From contig JASJFT010000004.1 of NCBI GenBank assembly GCA_030770425.1, positions 310,001 through 374,000 of the forward strand: a stretch of 64,000 nucleotides of DNA, in the 5' to 3' direction. The notes beneath the pieces are model-generated. The model ran no database searches, was not told the origin of the DNA, and was given only the letters and a program-made list of their open reading frames with translations. Of the stretch, positions 31,188-43,102 are shown one piece after another. The stretch's first letter is position 1. The number at the start of each line of letters is the position of its first letter. Origin of the DNA: Darksidea phi. Taxonomy: Eukaryota > Ascomycota > Dothideomycetes > Pleosporales > Lentitheciaceae. The translations under genes and the position numbers were made by a program.

Positions 31188-33732
31188 AATATTTTGACTC
31201 AAACTATGGAAATATTGTTTGCATTGGCGAGTGAGTGAGCTCCAAATCGGTCGATCTGGGTCGCTTGATCTAAGATTACCCAAAGAATAACTTGAAATTG
31301 AACAGATCCAACCTTTTGATAAATAATGCAGATGCTATCAAGAAAATCTACGGCCCTCGCTCAAAAATGCCTCCAGGGCCCATCATAGTACGATATAGAA
31401 GGCACAGGCTAGGTCAATACTTACAACAAACGGGGGATCCCGTGCTGCACGCGAAATCAGAGACCATCGTGGGAGCAAGGTATTCGTAATGTGTTGTATT
31501 CCAGAGTGTCTAGGGTTTGCTTACCATCAGTAGAACTGCCGGATTACAGAGCAAAGAGGGCACTGAAGACCACAGAAGATATTGCCGGTTCACTCCAAAT
31601 TATCGGCTCGAAAATTAACGGGGAGACGATAATTAAGCGTTTCGCATTTGCTCTCATGCCATTCATCGTATTCTGGCGGGACAAGGATGATGAAGGAAGT
31701 TTCAAAAAGGCAGAGTACGGCCTTTTGGTTTTGGATCGTGGGAAAATATCTTCTTTGTATGATATTAACACCATTCAATGCAATAGTTATCACGATGACA
31801 GGTATTACTCGCTAAGAACTTGGCCACTTGTTAATCCTCTCCGTTATACTTTATTGGAGCCTCGCGTCTACGACACTAGGCATCCTTACCAAGACTAAAA
31901 AGAGAGCCAAAATTCGCCCCCCTCCGCATTGGATGTATGTATTGCACGATTTTATATTTCTAAGCAAGGTTACCTAGAAGTTATTTGCCCTTGCGCTAGA
32001 AGCTTTTACGTGTTTTAAGACAATCCTTGGGTCAGGTCTAGGGTTTTGGCTCGGTTTGGTTTGGGATTAGGGTAACCCCTAAAAAACCCCGATTGGCAAG
32101 ACATTTTGTGGCAAAATTATGATAAAGTACCATCCCACAAAGAACGATGTTCTGATCCTGTGATTCAAACGTACAGCCATGTGCACCTCACTGCCAGGCT
32201 GAGCTCTGTTATTGGCTTCTTCGAGGCACCTTGCAAGGTAGAATTGTGTATGCAACATGGGAACTTCACATTTTCTTTGTTGACAGCTTTGTAAATTTTC
32301 TTCTGGTTGATATGATTCAAATATTCTAACGGCGTGTGAGAATATTTATAGCCTTTCTTCGTACTCGTGCGTGGAGGACACCATAGTAAAACTAACATTA
32401 CAGGTTAATCCCCATGCTCTATCCAGCTCAAACCTGAAGCCCATTTTCAACACCGAAAGGGATTCGAAAATGAATCGGGCCAAGTCCTGTCACCGAGATC
32501 GATATTAGCATATTGTACCAATAACACGTTGTCTACTATTGGATAAAGACCGACGCTCTCACCTCACATATCCACCTTACACATACTTACCACATTCTTT
32601 TTCTATCTCGCACATACCCCTTCTTATAGGACAATCTGCGCCACGATCCTGTCCCTGAGACCTGGTCTATTTAGTACGAGCGCAATCTTGTGTAAAGGAG
32701 ATGCGAGTGAGCAATCAGTGGGGTGGAACCTGTTATGACTGACGTCATCACGTGAGTCTCTTACAACAACCATAGTGTACAATAGAATACTTTCTTGCCA
32801 CTCATTTTGACCTCTTTTGGGCTGCGCCCATAGCAAAACCGTTGCATCAGGTGCAATAAGCGCAACAACAGGTTCAAATAACGATCGTCATGCTGACAAT
32901 GTTAATGCTAGTAATAGTAAGGTTTAAGCCAGTAAGCCAAGCTTCTCTCGCTTCAAAAAGTATTTTGAGGACAATAGAGAGCGCTACATGTTCATGTATA
33001 CGCTGGCGCCGTTGTGTCGGGACCGACCAACTCTATCGCATCGTTGATCCTAGCATGTCAAACTTCGCATTATATCAAAAAATGAATTGTGATGATCCAT
33101 TACGTGTTAGACACCTGAGTCCTTGAAGGTAGTTTGTTTGCATTCTGAAGCGTTGATACCGCGAAACATCCTGTCTGATCTTACGCACGATGATCAACAG
33201 GAACAATATTCATTGGCAAATTAATACATACATGCATCCTATCGGCACTTGAATCATTGGTTACCTAGGCCATGTAGTCTGGCGAATTTAATTTAATATG
33301 GGGCGAAGATTGTGATGCTTCGGCACTTGAAGGTTCTGAGAATTCATTTGCCGTCGCCGTCGCCCTCCATTTAGATTGCGTTTCGGTAAATGTGCTGACC
33401 CCAACAACTTGCAGCAACAAGATTGGGCGGTCCACGTCCCCTGAATTTTGCGTTCGCAATGCCGAGAATCACTTTCTAAGAATTATCCAATGCGCAATGT
33501 AAATATATTAAATCGCACCCAAACATATACGACGAATCGGAATTATGCGGGGGAAGTGGGAAGGATTTACATAACCCCCAGGCGGCGTATTAGAACCGAA
33601 AAAAAAGAGATTGTCGGCATAGTCTTCATCCTATTTCATCGCCGGGTAGTAATAGCTGAGCCAGAACCTCACTTAGTGTTCTACGGAATTCCATCAACTC
33701 TCAAGCACAATACTGAATTGCCATCTACAAAC
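31188..33732. other. gene-poor region, nothing firmly recognised
   Basis: A plus-strand frame at 31491-31898 (135 codons) and short frames around it show no certain family. A piece at 31304-31489 (NADAIKKIYGPRSKMPPGP) faintly resembles the beginning of some cytochrome P450s but cannot be extended. The rest is non-coding as far as I can see, with the DUF1996 gene promoter at the right edge. Confidence 0.35.
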
Positions 33733-34968
33733 ATGAAGTGGTTCTCGTTTGCGCTCGCTCTCGTGGCTCCCTCCGAAGCGGCTCTTCGATTCGGATGCTC
33801 AACCATTAGCATACAGCGGCTTGATCCTCTCGTTGAGCCAGGCCGGATTCCATCGGCTCACGTCCATCAAATCGTTGGCGGAAATGCTTTCGCTGCGACC
33901 ATGAGCTCTGGTGCAAACAACAACATCTCAGAGACAGCTACCTGCACATCCTGCTTCTTTTCGGAGGACTTTTCCAATTACTGGACCGCTGTGATGTACT
34001 TCAAGGCTCGTAACGGCACTTACAAACGAGTACCACTCAAAGCAAATTCTCAATTAGAGGGGTCGACAGATGGCATGACTATCTACTACACACAGAAGGA
34101 TTTCAATTCAAATGGAAAACAAAAAATTACAGCGTTCCCGCCCGTCTGTGTTCGACTGGTTTATTTATAGGGCCTAAGCTAACTTTATAAGGGATTCCGA
34201 ATGACCGTTGGCAGCCCAACAACGACAACCAAAGATGGCGTTGTGAAAGGGTTATCCTACACTTGCCTTCAGACAATAAACACACGTGGATCCGAGACGC
34301 AAGAGTTTCCGAAGAAGCCTTGCCCAGCTGGCATCATGGCAATCCATCATTTCCCAGCGTTAGTGGGCGACTCCTCCATACCGTAACAGGCTTCACTGAC
34401 GCAAACCAGATGCTGGGATGGAAAGAATCTTGACAGCCCTGATCATCAATCTCACATGTATAGCACCACGAAAACCGGTACTTTTGTAGAAGCTGGCCCT
34501 TGTCCAGCCTCTCATCCCGTCCGCATGCCACAGCTAGCTTACGAGACAATTTGGGACACCACCAAGTTCAATGATCAGTCGCAATGGCCTACCGATGGCT
34601 CCCAGCCCTTTGTCGTATGTGCCTTGGCCTTTTCCTTGTTGCTTCGCGGAAATACGGTTATCATTCTAACTCGGATGTAGTGGAGCATGGGTGACAGGAC
34701 TGGGTATGCAACTCATGGCGATTACGTCTTTGGCTGGAAAGGAGACTCGCTCCAGAAAGCTATGGACTCATCTTGTATGTTCCAAGCTTGTGGAAATGGA
34801 AAGCCTCTTCTGAGTCAGAATGCGGCCGCCATCAATAATTGCAAGATCAAGCCAACGGTTACAGAAGACACTGAGGGATGTAAGTTTTACCATATCACTC
34901 CAATGAACGAAGAAACAAAACTAAGCATCCTTTACTTAGGGCTCACGGAACTTCCTGGTGCGATGTAA
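33733..34968 (+). CDS. secreted DUF1996-domain protein
   Basis: Secreted protein of 336 residues with one DUF1996 domain, a family common in fungi, found in cell-wall or secreted proteins; biochemical function unknown. Five exons: 33733-34143, 34192-34358, 34410-34614, 34681-34879 and 34940-34968, total 1011 nt. Introns of 48, 51, 66 and 60 bases have GT donors and AG acceptors, several with CTAAC branch sites. Signal peptide MKWFSFALALVAPSEA. Landmarks: RLDPLVEPGRIPSAHVHQIV then GGNAFAA, CTSCFFSEDFSNYWTAVMYF, GTYKRVP, CWDGKNLDSPDHQSHM across a splice, CPASHPVRMPQL, DGSQPFVWSMGDRTGYATHG across another splice, and GDYVFGWKGDSLQKAMDSSC. Every splice join restores the family consensus, so the gene seems intact even though it sits between gene-poor stretches. 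Confidence 0.93.
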
Positions 34969-36159
34969 ATTTTACCTTTTTGGATAGATTTCTTGATGAG
35001 CGGTCTGCAGTCAGAGAAAATTGGGGATTGCTGGTTCTTACGGATGAATAGTGTCCTGGAAGCGCACAGCAGGTAACTAACTACAATGAAAGGTGTATAG
35101 TCTATCGAAAGATCATTTTTGACTATTCGCTCCCCAGTGCTGTATTCTTTTATGTAATTGCTGTAATAGCTGTTTTCGATGCGCACCTTAATGTTTACTG
35201 AATCTTGTCGATACGGTGAAAAATATCGTCCCATATAAATCACGCCGGAGAAAAACCTTATAATCATGATTGAGTTCAATTGGGGCAAGACTTCAATGGA
35301 ATGAATCAGAACCTGACACTTGGCAATGTTTAAGTTTCAGAGTGTTATACTAGGCCCTGTGCAATCTTCGATACATAGCGCGGATAGAATTTCGAAAGAA
35401 GCATAATCGGCAAAAGGGTACAAATGTCTTCTGCCACGTACCAAATTACGCTTTATACCTTGGGTTATTTTATGTTGTATCGTCGTATCGTCGCATTGTC
35501 GCATTGTCGCATCGTACCAATCACCATCAAAATCTGGTCCTGGTGGCTTCGTATACATGCAAACAAAGTTCAATCATTACGAACCTGATGGTGACATCAA
35601 AGAGCCACATCGCACCAAGAAAACAAGCAAGCAGGAAAGGGGCTAGCGGCGGCTTTTGTAGAATCGCCGCACATTCAACCTTGCGCGAAAACAGAGCGCG
35701 ATGCGAGCAATACGTTTAACGAGACGAGTAGTTTAATAATAAAAGCGGAGGCGGCACTTACGTACGTCCACCTTTCCTACGCTCATGCAGATTTGTAATC
35801 GGAGAATTGACGCAATGCCTATGTACTAGCGTTATTGGCAAAGGGCGGAGAGTTCTTGGCGATGCAAGCCTACCATCTTATTGTCAACTTTCGTCGACGC
35901 TTTGAAAAATTATTGGCGGAGCTGATGGGGTGGGTTACAAAAAGGCATTTTGAGCCGCGCGTTGAGGGGCGCGCGGAGTCCGTGAATGTTCATGGCCTCG
36001 ATGAAGGACAGGTATAAAATTGGCGTCGATCCATCCCATCTGGAGGAGTACAAAGCATCAAAGACTGAATAAAAAGCGCAACTATTCACACCAACCTTAG
36101 ATCCAGCTCAAACCCCTCTTCTCGTCAACTTTCAATATTTCTAAAGGAGATATATTCTA
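34969..36159. other. intergenic with a short tandem repeat
   Basis: No supported gene. Around 35475-35515 a TCGTCGTA/TCGCATTG-type unit is repeated several times. The right edge is the promoter and A/C-rich leader of the NmrA-like gene. Confidence 0.4.
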
Positions 36160-37107
36160 ATGGCCAAACTCATTACCATTTTCGGCGCAACCGGTGCTCA
36201 AGGAGGCTCCCTCGTCCGATCGCTCTTACAAAATAAATCTCAAGAATTCACACTCCGCGGCATAACGCGCAACCCCTCTTCGGATTCCGCAAGGAAGCTC
36301 TCTGAAACAGGCGTTGAGGTAGTCAAAGCTGATGGCTTCAACAAAGAGGAAATGATTGCTGCCTTCAAAGGGAGCTGGGGAGTGTTCGTGAACACGAACT
36401 CTGATGATCCTGTGAGTAGGCCGAGTAGTATGGCAGATCCTGCAATAAGAGTATTGATATAAGCCAGGCTCTTGAGAAACCAGATACACCCACCGAGCTC
36501 GATCTCGGGAAGTTGATCGTGGATGCTGCAGTCGAAGCTGGAATTCAGCATTTTGTATACAGTGGCATGGCATCTGCGGCCGAAGCGACTGGCGGGAAGA
36601 TTCCAGTCAACGCATTCGACCGTAAGCTTTTTTCTTGAGTCATCTCTGCGATGTATTTTAATTTGCGCTTCAGGTAAACATGGGATCGGCGAATACGCTA
36701 AGTCAACCAATGCATTCAAGACCGTGGTAGTTCCAAGCGCCAGTTGGTACATGGAGAACTTCCTCATCCAAGGTTTAGCTCCTGTCTTTGGTGGATTCCC
36801 ATACCTTCCTTCCGAAACCGGTGAGCTCGTACTTAGGGCTCCACATTGGGGTGGCAAGGAAGATATTCCGTTCATTGCGATGGTAGATGACTTCGGAGAC
36901 ATTGTCCATGGAATCTTTTTGAATCCGGAGAAGTGGAACGGCAACTTGGTGCAGGGTGTTAGCAATATCAGCTCCTTGGAGGATGCGGTTCAAGCATTTG
37001 AGACAGGTGTGTAAATTCAAATTATAGGATGGATACATTCTAACAATCTCGTAGTGATAGGAAAGAAGGCCCGATTTGAAGAGATAACAATGGCAAAGGC
37101 GGGGTAA
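36160..37107 (+). CDS. NmrA-like NAD(P)-binding protein
   Basis: Atypical short-chain dehydrogenase of the NmrA-like group, proteins that bind NAD(P) and usually act as redox sensors or regulators. Four exons: 36160-36411, 36468-36621, 36674-37006 and 37055-37107, giving 263 residues. Introns are 48-56 bases. Landmarks: the dinucleotide-binding GATGAQGGSLVRSLL at the start, LRGITRNPSSDSARKL, GVEVVKADGFNKEEMIAAFK, GSWGVFVNTNSDDP, DAAVEAGIQHFVYSG, FDRKHGIGEYAKST across a splice, VPSASWYMENFLIQGL and DFGDIVHGIFLNPEKW. The protein ends at GKKARFEEITMAKAG, roughly 30-60 residues earlier than most relatives. Downstream sequence has coding-like words in other frames, so the C-terminus may be truncated by mutation. 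Confidence 0.85.
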
Positions 37108-37443
37108 AACCATCGCGTATATGCGGCTGCCACAGGCCAATCACATCCCTCGAATATATTGAATACGAGAAGGTCTGCCAGCACATATTTCAGCCTCACA
37201 GAAGTGGAAGTACTTCGATCTGGACGTCTTGGGCTTTCTTAAGACCTTCTATTTCAAGTATATATCACGCTCATCTTGGGAAAGCAATGCGAGGAAAGCG
37301 AGACAGCAAAATGCGAGAGAGAAGGGGGGCCGTAGATTCATAAATCACCCGGGCCGCCCTTGGATCAAGCCTTCATCTGCCGACCTCGATCCCCACTTCA
37401 GCTTACCGATTCCAAACTCGATCCCGTTCCACAAACTGACAAC
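37108..37443. other. intergenic, promoter of the cysteine-rich gene
   Basis: Contains possible remnants of the NmrA-like C-terminus close to 37108-37240 and then a leader ending CTGACAACATG. No separate gene seen. Confidence 0.4.
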
Positions 37444-37782
37444 ATGCGCCTCACCACCATAATTCCTGCCCTTATCGGCCTCATGGCCACCTCCGTCTCC
37501 GCCGCATGCCGCTGCTCGGGCGTCACCAACCCAGGTCTCTACTGTTATTACTGTTCGGAAGTTGTCTCAGGCAAGCAATACTACCACGCCTATGAATGTG
37601 CGCGGAACGGCAATTGCCACGATTACGGCGAGGATGTACACTGCATTCGTGTCAGCACTAGTCCAATCTATTGCGATGGGAGAGATACCTGGGGGAAGAG
37701 AGAACTTGCAGAAGGCATTGTTGCGGAGGGTATACGTGAGCTTGAGGCTAGAGAGGCGGAGGCCGAAGAGATGATAAAATAG
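37444..37782 (+). CDS. small secreted cysteine-rich protein (candidate effector)
   Basis: A protein of 112 residues in one exon. Signal peptide of about 20 residues (MRLTTIIPALIGLMATSVSA) with ATG in good context. The mature domain holds eight cysteines: ACRCSG, YCYYCSEV, YECARNGNCHDYG, VHCIRV and IYCDGR. It is followed by a dibasic WGKRELAEG site suited to Kex2 cleavage and a strongly acidic tail (EAREAEAEEMIK). Eight cysteines, small size and a Kex2 site fit secreted fungal effector-like or antimicrobial-like proteins, but the family is not recognised and the role is inference. It follows the NmrA-like gene on the same strand. Confidence 0.8.
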   Translation: MRLTTIIPALIGLMATSVSAACRCSGVTNPGLYCYYCSEVVSGKQYYHAYECARNGNCHDYGEDVHCIRVSTSPIYCDGRDTWGKRELAEGIVAEGIRELEAREAEAEEMIK

Positions 37783-38748
37783 ACGGCTGCATGGAAATTT
37801 AGCGTAATGGGAGTAGGTCTGACTTCTGCGCTACTAGCCTCTAATAGGATACTGAGCAAGAGAGGGTACTAGGATCATATCTTCGAAAACGTCTCCAAAT
37901 CTAAATGATGTCTCCATATGATTCGCATTGTAACCGACGTTTGTAGTTGTTGCATCCACGTGTATTCTCGCTCTCGTCATCATAGGACAGGAGTAAGCCA
38001 GTCTAGGATAACATCCTCTCGTAACTCCATCTCTTTCTCTTCCGACTCCAGGTTTCGGATCTTGGTGGTAGCAAGACTTGGTGCCTTATCTCCATTTGTA
38101 CATGTCAGGGTGTGGGGGCATTCCTGAGCCAACCGGTGCGCCTGCGCACCATCCTGGTAGATACAACAGCCACAGCCTAGTCTCGATGGTAGTGTCTGTG
38201 GAGATTTCGATGAGTGACTCGCCAGAGAGTCTATATCGCCGTCATCATACTAGGTATGGCTTCGTCCATGCCAGAAAAGCTCATCGAGGGGAATTCCATG
38301 CCTGATGTATGAGACTATAATCGAGATGTAATCTTCATAGGACGAAATTAATTCGCTTCCAGAGAGGGCGAGCTATCTTGTCTGCTTGACCTGAGGGTGG
38401 GCAGGCAGAGATTAAAAAACATTTTGCTGATACAGTCAAGGAACTTCTCGAGAAACGCGCCAGCAAATGCGCTCGGGAAACTTGATATGCTCGTCATAAC
38501 GGAGTTTCCGCCAATTTAGAGGATACAGTGAATCGAAATAGTCGTCCACAACCTTGCAAATATCTTATTCACTCTGGTGCATGATTTACCCGCAAAGAGC
38601 GTTGACTTAAGCCATTCTAGCTTATGCTGTGAATCGCCAAGTACAATGCCTGCGCTTCTTTTTCCGAGACGGATAACGGCAAACTCAAGCCCACCGCATA
38701 TAATTCGAATTGCATTTCGACTTTGGCTTTTGTTTTGGACATTTTCAG
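37783..38748. other. intergenic, nothing recognised
   Basis: Short frames only. The last bases (TTTTGGACATTTTCAG) look like an intron end that leads into the fragment at 38749. Confidence 0.35.
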
Positions 38749-39005
38749 CTTGAAAAAGGCGGCAAGCATGGAGCGACCTACGACTGGCGCCCTGCGCCGC
38801 TGAGGGTACCGGAAGTCGCCTATATTATGACAATTGGCGGCATACCATTCCTACAGCGGACGATGCGAGTGTTCTTAGCCCGCTACGGAACCGGCATGAA
38901 GGCGCTGTACGAAGCACTCTCTAACCTGAAGAGAAGATCTACGACAAGCCGAGCCCGGTACCGCAAACATTCTGGAAGGCAAATGAGGTGTTGTTCCCTG
39001 TCTAA
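38749..39005 (+). pseudogene. 3' fragment of an unrecognised gene, frameshifted
   Basis: Immediately after an intron-acceptor-like TTTTCAG, a frame reads LEKGGKHGATYDWRPAPLRV, PEVAYIMTIGGIPFLQRTMR and TGMKALYEALSNLK. After a one-base slip near 38930 it goes on as EKIYDKPSPVPQTFWKANEV followed by LFPV and a TAA at 39003-39005. The composition is clearly protein-like across the slip. Upstream exons cannot be found, so it is a fragment. I do not recognise the family. Confidence 0.4.
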
Positions 39006-40234
39006 GAGGCCTACCGCACCATGAGAGGGCCGCCTCGCTGCAGTAGTGGTCGCTTTCCGTTGCAACAGCACTTTTACATTGGAACTTTTAAATGGACCTG
39101 CATCGCAGATTCGCTAACGCTATTTCGTCATAATGTCATTGGCCCTTACATAGTGACCTGGGTGTAGTATGTTCAAAGGTAGAAAGAAAAGTCCTGTGGA
39201 AGCACATCTTCGTCCTAACAACGCGGCGCTAATGTAGGTGTAGCGCATTAAAAGGTACGGTTATGTGTATGAAGTGCAGTTATGAGCTGCCACTAGCGAT
39301 TAAAATTGGAAAAAGAGGTGTACATACTGACGATATGTTGACATGCCAAAAACTGCAATTCCCCAGTATTAATGCCGCCATATCGGAAGCTCCACTTTGA
39401 TGCTTTTCAACATTTTACCCGCTAAGCCCGTTCTGGCTTAGCCTACCCTTCTACCACTCCGGCGGTTGTTGATCTGTTGATTCGGCGTTATTTTCTCTGC
39501 TGCGCCGCTCAAAATTCTAATCTGTTCGGTCGGGCTCTTCTAGGCCGTAGCGATCACCGCGGCTTCCTTTTACACGAAGAGGCAATTCGCGCACAGAGCA
39601 GACCGCGTTTATTTGTACCGCAGAATTAGTATATACTAGGTATTTGGCCTAGTACTCTTTTTCCTAAGGAAAGCCTACAATGCGTAACTCTACTATTATA
39701 GAGTGTATACTCTACATTTTTTGTATGTAACTACTGGAATATTAACTTTTATATAAAAGAGCTAATCGCTTAACGGCGGCCACAGATGGTCGCTACTATA
39801 AGATATAACTCTAAAGAGTAGTTGTTAAGATGGTCTTCCTTACAAATGGTTCCTGTTAAGTTTAGCCAAGAACTAAAGCTATCTATATGTTGCATCACTA
39901 AAAATTACGCTCTCCCGCTGCAGGGGAGATGGAAGCGCTCAAGTAGGTAGCCTACTTCACAAGCGGTGTCTGGTATATTTGCCTGGTACGTGTAGGCTTG
40001 ACTGTCACTGCATATAAGAACGATCAATTAGCAACGCCTTTGCGATTCGACGCGCTCCAGATATTGCATGTCACAATTTCCCGTCCTTTACTAGTCAAAC
40101 TTCCAAACGCGAAATCCTGACTCACCTTAAACGTGTACGTGAAAAAGCAGGTTGCGCGGGTCTAGAAGCTAGAGAAGTAGACTACATGCGCAAGAATCAG
40201 TTTACCATCAGCGTTATACAGCAAACCCAGCCTT
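39006..40234. other. partly AT-rich intergenic DNA
   Basis: No supported gene; 39,600-39,900 is AT-rich with many TA steps, as in RIP-degraded repeats. The right edge contains the 3' flank of the minus-strand family member that ends at 40235. Confidence 0.4.
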
Positions 40235-42178
40235 TCATCCAAACCAAACAAATAAATCGCTGCAGAAAGCGCACAGATCATCGTTCCAATCTTCCAAGCG
40301 AACAAAATCAGGTGCCCCAGCCAGATCCCACAAACATGGAGCTACAATTTTGCCCAATTGTTCCGCATTCAATTCGGTATGTTATCTCCTCAACTTTGCC
40401 ATGAATTTCTGCATTTCGGCGAAGCTTAGAGTTGCTTTTAGTCTCTGGGCTTTTTCAAGCTTCATACTATATGCTATCCAGCCATCTCGGGTGCCATCAA
40501 AACCGGTGTCTCGGCGAAAGTTGCTGAGCTTTTGCATCATCTGCCTCCATAAGTGGAGGGCGCTTTCCTCCAGTGGTGCTTTCTCCTCGACGCAATTTTT
40601 CGATTGCCTCGTGCCTTCTTCACACAATTGGTCCAACAATTCAAGTAGACCATTGTATTTCGCCAAAACCAAACTATCAGGTTGGAAGCAGGACAACAAC
40701 TCAAAGAGCAGCTCTTTGCGGAGCGAATCTAATCTCAATGATGTCGAGGGCTTCGTTGGCGACGATGTACCTTCGGCAGCAGCAGCACTTGCAGTATCTA
40801 AAATACCATTTGTGATCTGCTCTGCTGGGGCTTCTGCAAAGAATTGCATGCCACGAAGCTGTGTGCCAACACCTTGTTCATCTGTTGTAACTGACGGTAC
40901 CACTTCTGTGGTTGCGCGTTCATGCGGCGTTGCGGAAAGTCTATGGGTGGCAATAGGTGCCAATGCATCGTGGGCACCTAACGGCGAAGGGCCAATGGAA
41001 CGTTCGTTCGGATCTACGCTCTTTCCAATAACGGTTGACTCTTCATTGAGTGTTGTTGGTGGTGATGGTGGGACGGAGTACACATTCTGAGCCCTTTCCC
41101 TAGAAGCCCCTATGTGACTCCCTCTTCTGCATGATACCTTTGGCAGTTTTCTTCGTGATGCCCGCGATGTGGACTTCCTCCGGCTATTGTCATCTACACT
41201 TCTGTGTGAGGCAGGCAGCTCATCGTCAGGTTCGGTAGATGGGCCAAAAGTCAGATCCGTTGTATGAAACGATTCGAGAGGTATGCTGATTGGTATCGAT
41301 GTTGATTGGGTCACAGGCTTGAGCGCGGGTAACCCCGCTCGTTTGCGTACAAGAAGTTGCGTGTGACGGACCATTTTGATCCGCGCCTTGTATCTCTACC
41401 CCAGTTGGTAGATCAGATATTACACTATCATATACTCTTTCCAAGCGCCGTCTGATCGTAGATGTCCTGATGTTCGGCCTGCTTCGGACGACGTAATTGC
41501 GTCCAGAATTGACTGAACGTGATGCTGATAGTGTGCTTGAGTGGCCTCCTGCTGTCTCGCACCTGAGTAGAGTTGCAGCCGAAGTAATTCTCTTGCTGCG
41601 CGTTCCAACCAGACCCATCTTCCGGCGCTTGGTTATAACACCTACACTTTCGCTTGTTGGTCGTTTGCGCGAATTTGGACAGTTGTTCTTTCTGATCTTC
41701 GAGTGTGCGCGGTTTAGCATCCAACGAATGAGATATATTTTTATCCTGTGGATCCCGTGTGCCAGTTGTCAAGCAATGTTCAACATGAAGATGAGGTAAC
41801 GAACCTCTCTTTGTCATCCTCGTTATCCCAATTTAGTGCGTTGTGACAAAGCCGTTTATCCTCCGGTGACTCCGGCGTTCCCCAAACGGGGCGTGCAAAT
41901 TCTGCTAGAAGCGGACCCGTATATTCGGTAATAAAACCAAGATCGGCAATGGCGGTTTGCAGGGCGAGCGGGGAAGGATAGGTGTCTGCTAAGCGACGTA
42001 CCACATTTCGAGTACTTTGATGCAGACGTGTAAGAATATTGGAACTGAACGTCGGGATCGATGCATTTGGAAGATTGTTCCGCTAGAGGCCTAAGCGGTC
42101 CATCCAATGGTTCGCCTCTCCCTTGGTGCAGTTCAAAAGGCAGTCGGCGAGTTCAGAGTCGATGTGAAGATTCTCCAT
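40235..42178 (-). pseudogene. tandem family copy 1 (unrecognised family), inactivated
   Basis: First of three diverged tandem copies. ATG at 42178 (MENLHIDSELADCLLNCTKG). The frame runs through GEANHWMDRLGL, then TAG at codon 32, then AIADLGFITEYTGPLLAEF and a splice site after DDKER (GTTCGT donor; acceptor near 41745) that gives IKIYLIRWMLNRAHSKIRKN. A serine/arginine-rich linker with basic nuclear-signal-like runs (KRPTSESVGVITKRRKM) follows. The frame must change once between about 41,400 and 41,226 by an unseen intron or frameshift. The C-terminal domain reads SLRKELLFELLSCF, then NFRRDTGFDGTRDGWIAYSM, meets TAA at 40382-40384, and continues in frame to LCAFCSDLFVWFG and TGA at 40235. CAG-to-TAG and CAA-to-TAA would explain both stops. 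Function unknown. Confidence 0.65.
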
Positions 42179-43102
42179 GAGTTCGGAACGACTTGGCAGG
42201 ACCATATCAATCTGAAATCTTGAAGTAAAATGCACAGAAAATCTCAAAAAATTGCTTAGACAAATAGAAAAATGGAGTTGAGCGCAGTATCAATTGGAGC
42301 AGTTTGAAAGACATTGACAAAAGTAATCACTTGTGCCGATTCTTGGGTATTGGATATATATACTAACACAGTTTCAGACTTAAAGATGTGGGAGAATGCG
42401 CGCTTAAGGGCTAGCAAACGTAGGCTGAGCAACAGACAAGTCAAATTGAATATTGAGCGACTGCAACCAGACTATCTTTTCCTGTTTATGCACTAGACAA
42501 GGGTAGAAGCCAGGCAGCAGTATCCCCTGTTACTGCATGTGTGGCAGTGCTTGCTAGGCTACGATAGAGCTATATGGCCAATTACTCTTTAGGCCTGATA
42601 CGGGGTCAGGTGTCAATTAGCGCATTATGACAGAAAAGAAGAGTATGGTTTGAGTGGCAGGAAGTCACAAGTGCAGCATGTTGAGCCCTGCACGGTCCTA
42701 CCTCGGCGACTGAGACGCTGACACGCAGGCCGAATCGCACTCACAACCAATGCTACATCTGAGACAATGAAAATTTGTCCAGGCATTCCCTGCCTCTTCT
42801 GAGTCAGAGAAATTACAGACAATAGGGGAAGGTCCCCACTCGCCTAGGACTCCCAAACCATAGGAAGGTGCCTGCCCCGAGACACGGTACAAAGTGAGGT
42901 GGCCGCATAACAGCGAATGCACTGTTGCAACTAGGTTAGGCTTTTTACTCATAGGAAAGGGCAGATTTGACCCTTTAGGCTCATGGATTAGGGCAGCTGA
43001 GGAGATATCTCAAGTTCAGTACATCTTGAATATCATAGTACTCTTTGGGGAAAGCAACACATATCCGGACTGAAGGTTATAGGGCTCCAAATTCGTTTGA
43101 TA
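42179..43102. other. space between family copies 1 and 2
   Basis: Contains a minus-strand 84-codon frame with an ATG (42952-42698) and seven cysteines in FHCLRCSIGCECDSACVSAS; it could be a small cysteine-rich gene or chance. Nothing else is recognised. Confidence 0.3.

Noticed and set aside
31304..31489. Possible cytochrome P450 N-terminal piece (NADAIKKIYGPRSK)
   Set aside because: Only a weak local resemblance; no heme-binding FxxGxxxC motif, I-helix or K-helix motif follows in any frame within 2 kb.
32040..32090. Telomere-like TTAGGG words
   Set aside because: Isolated single words, not a tandem array; flanked by ordinary sequence.
40350..41090. 246-codon plus-strand frame
   Set aside because: Antisense shadow of family copy 1, whose homology to the other two copies fixes the coding strand.
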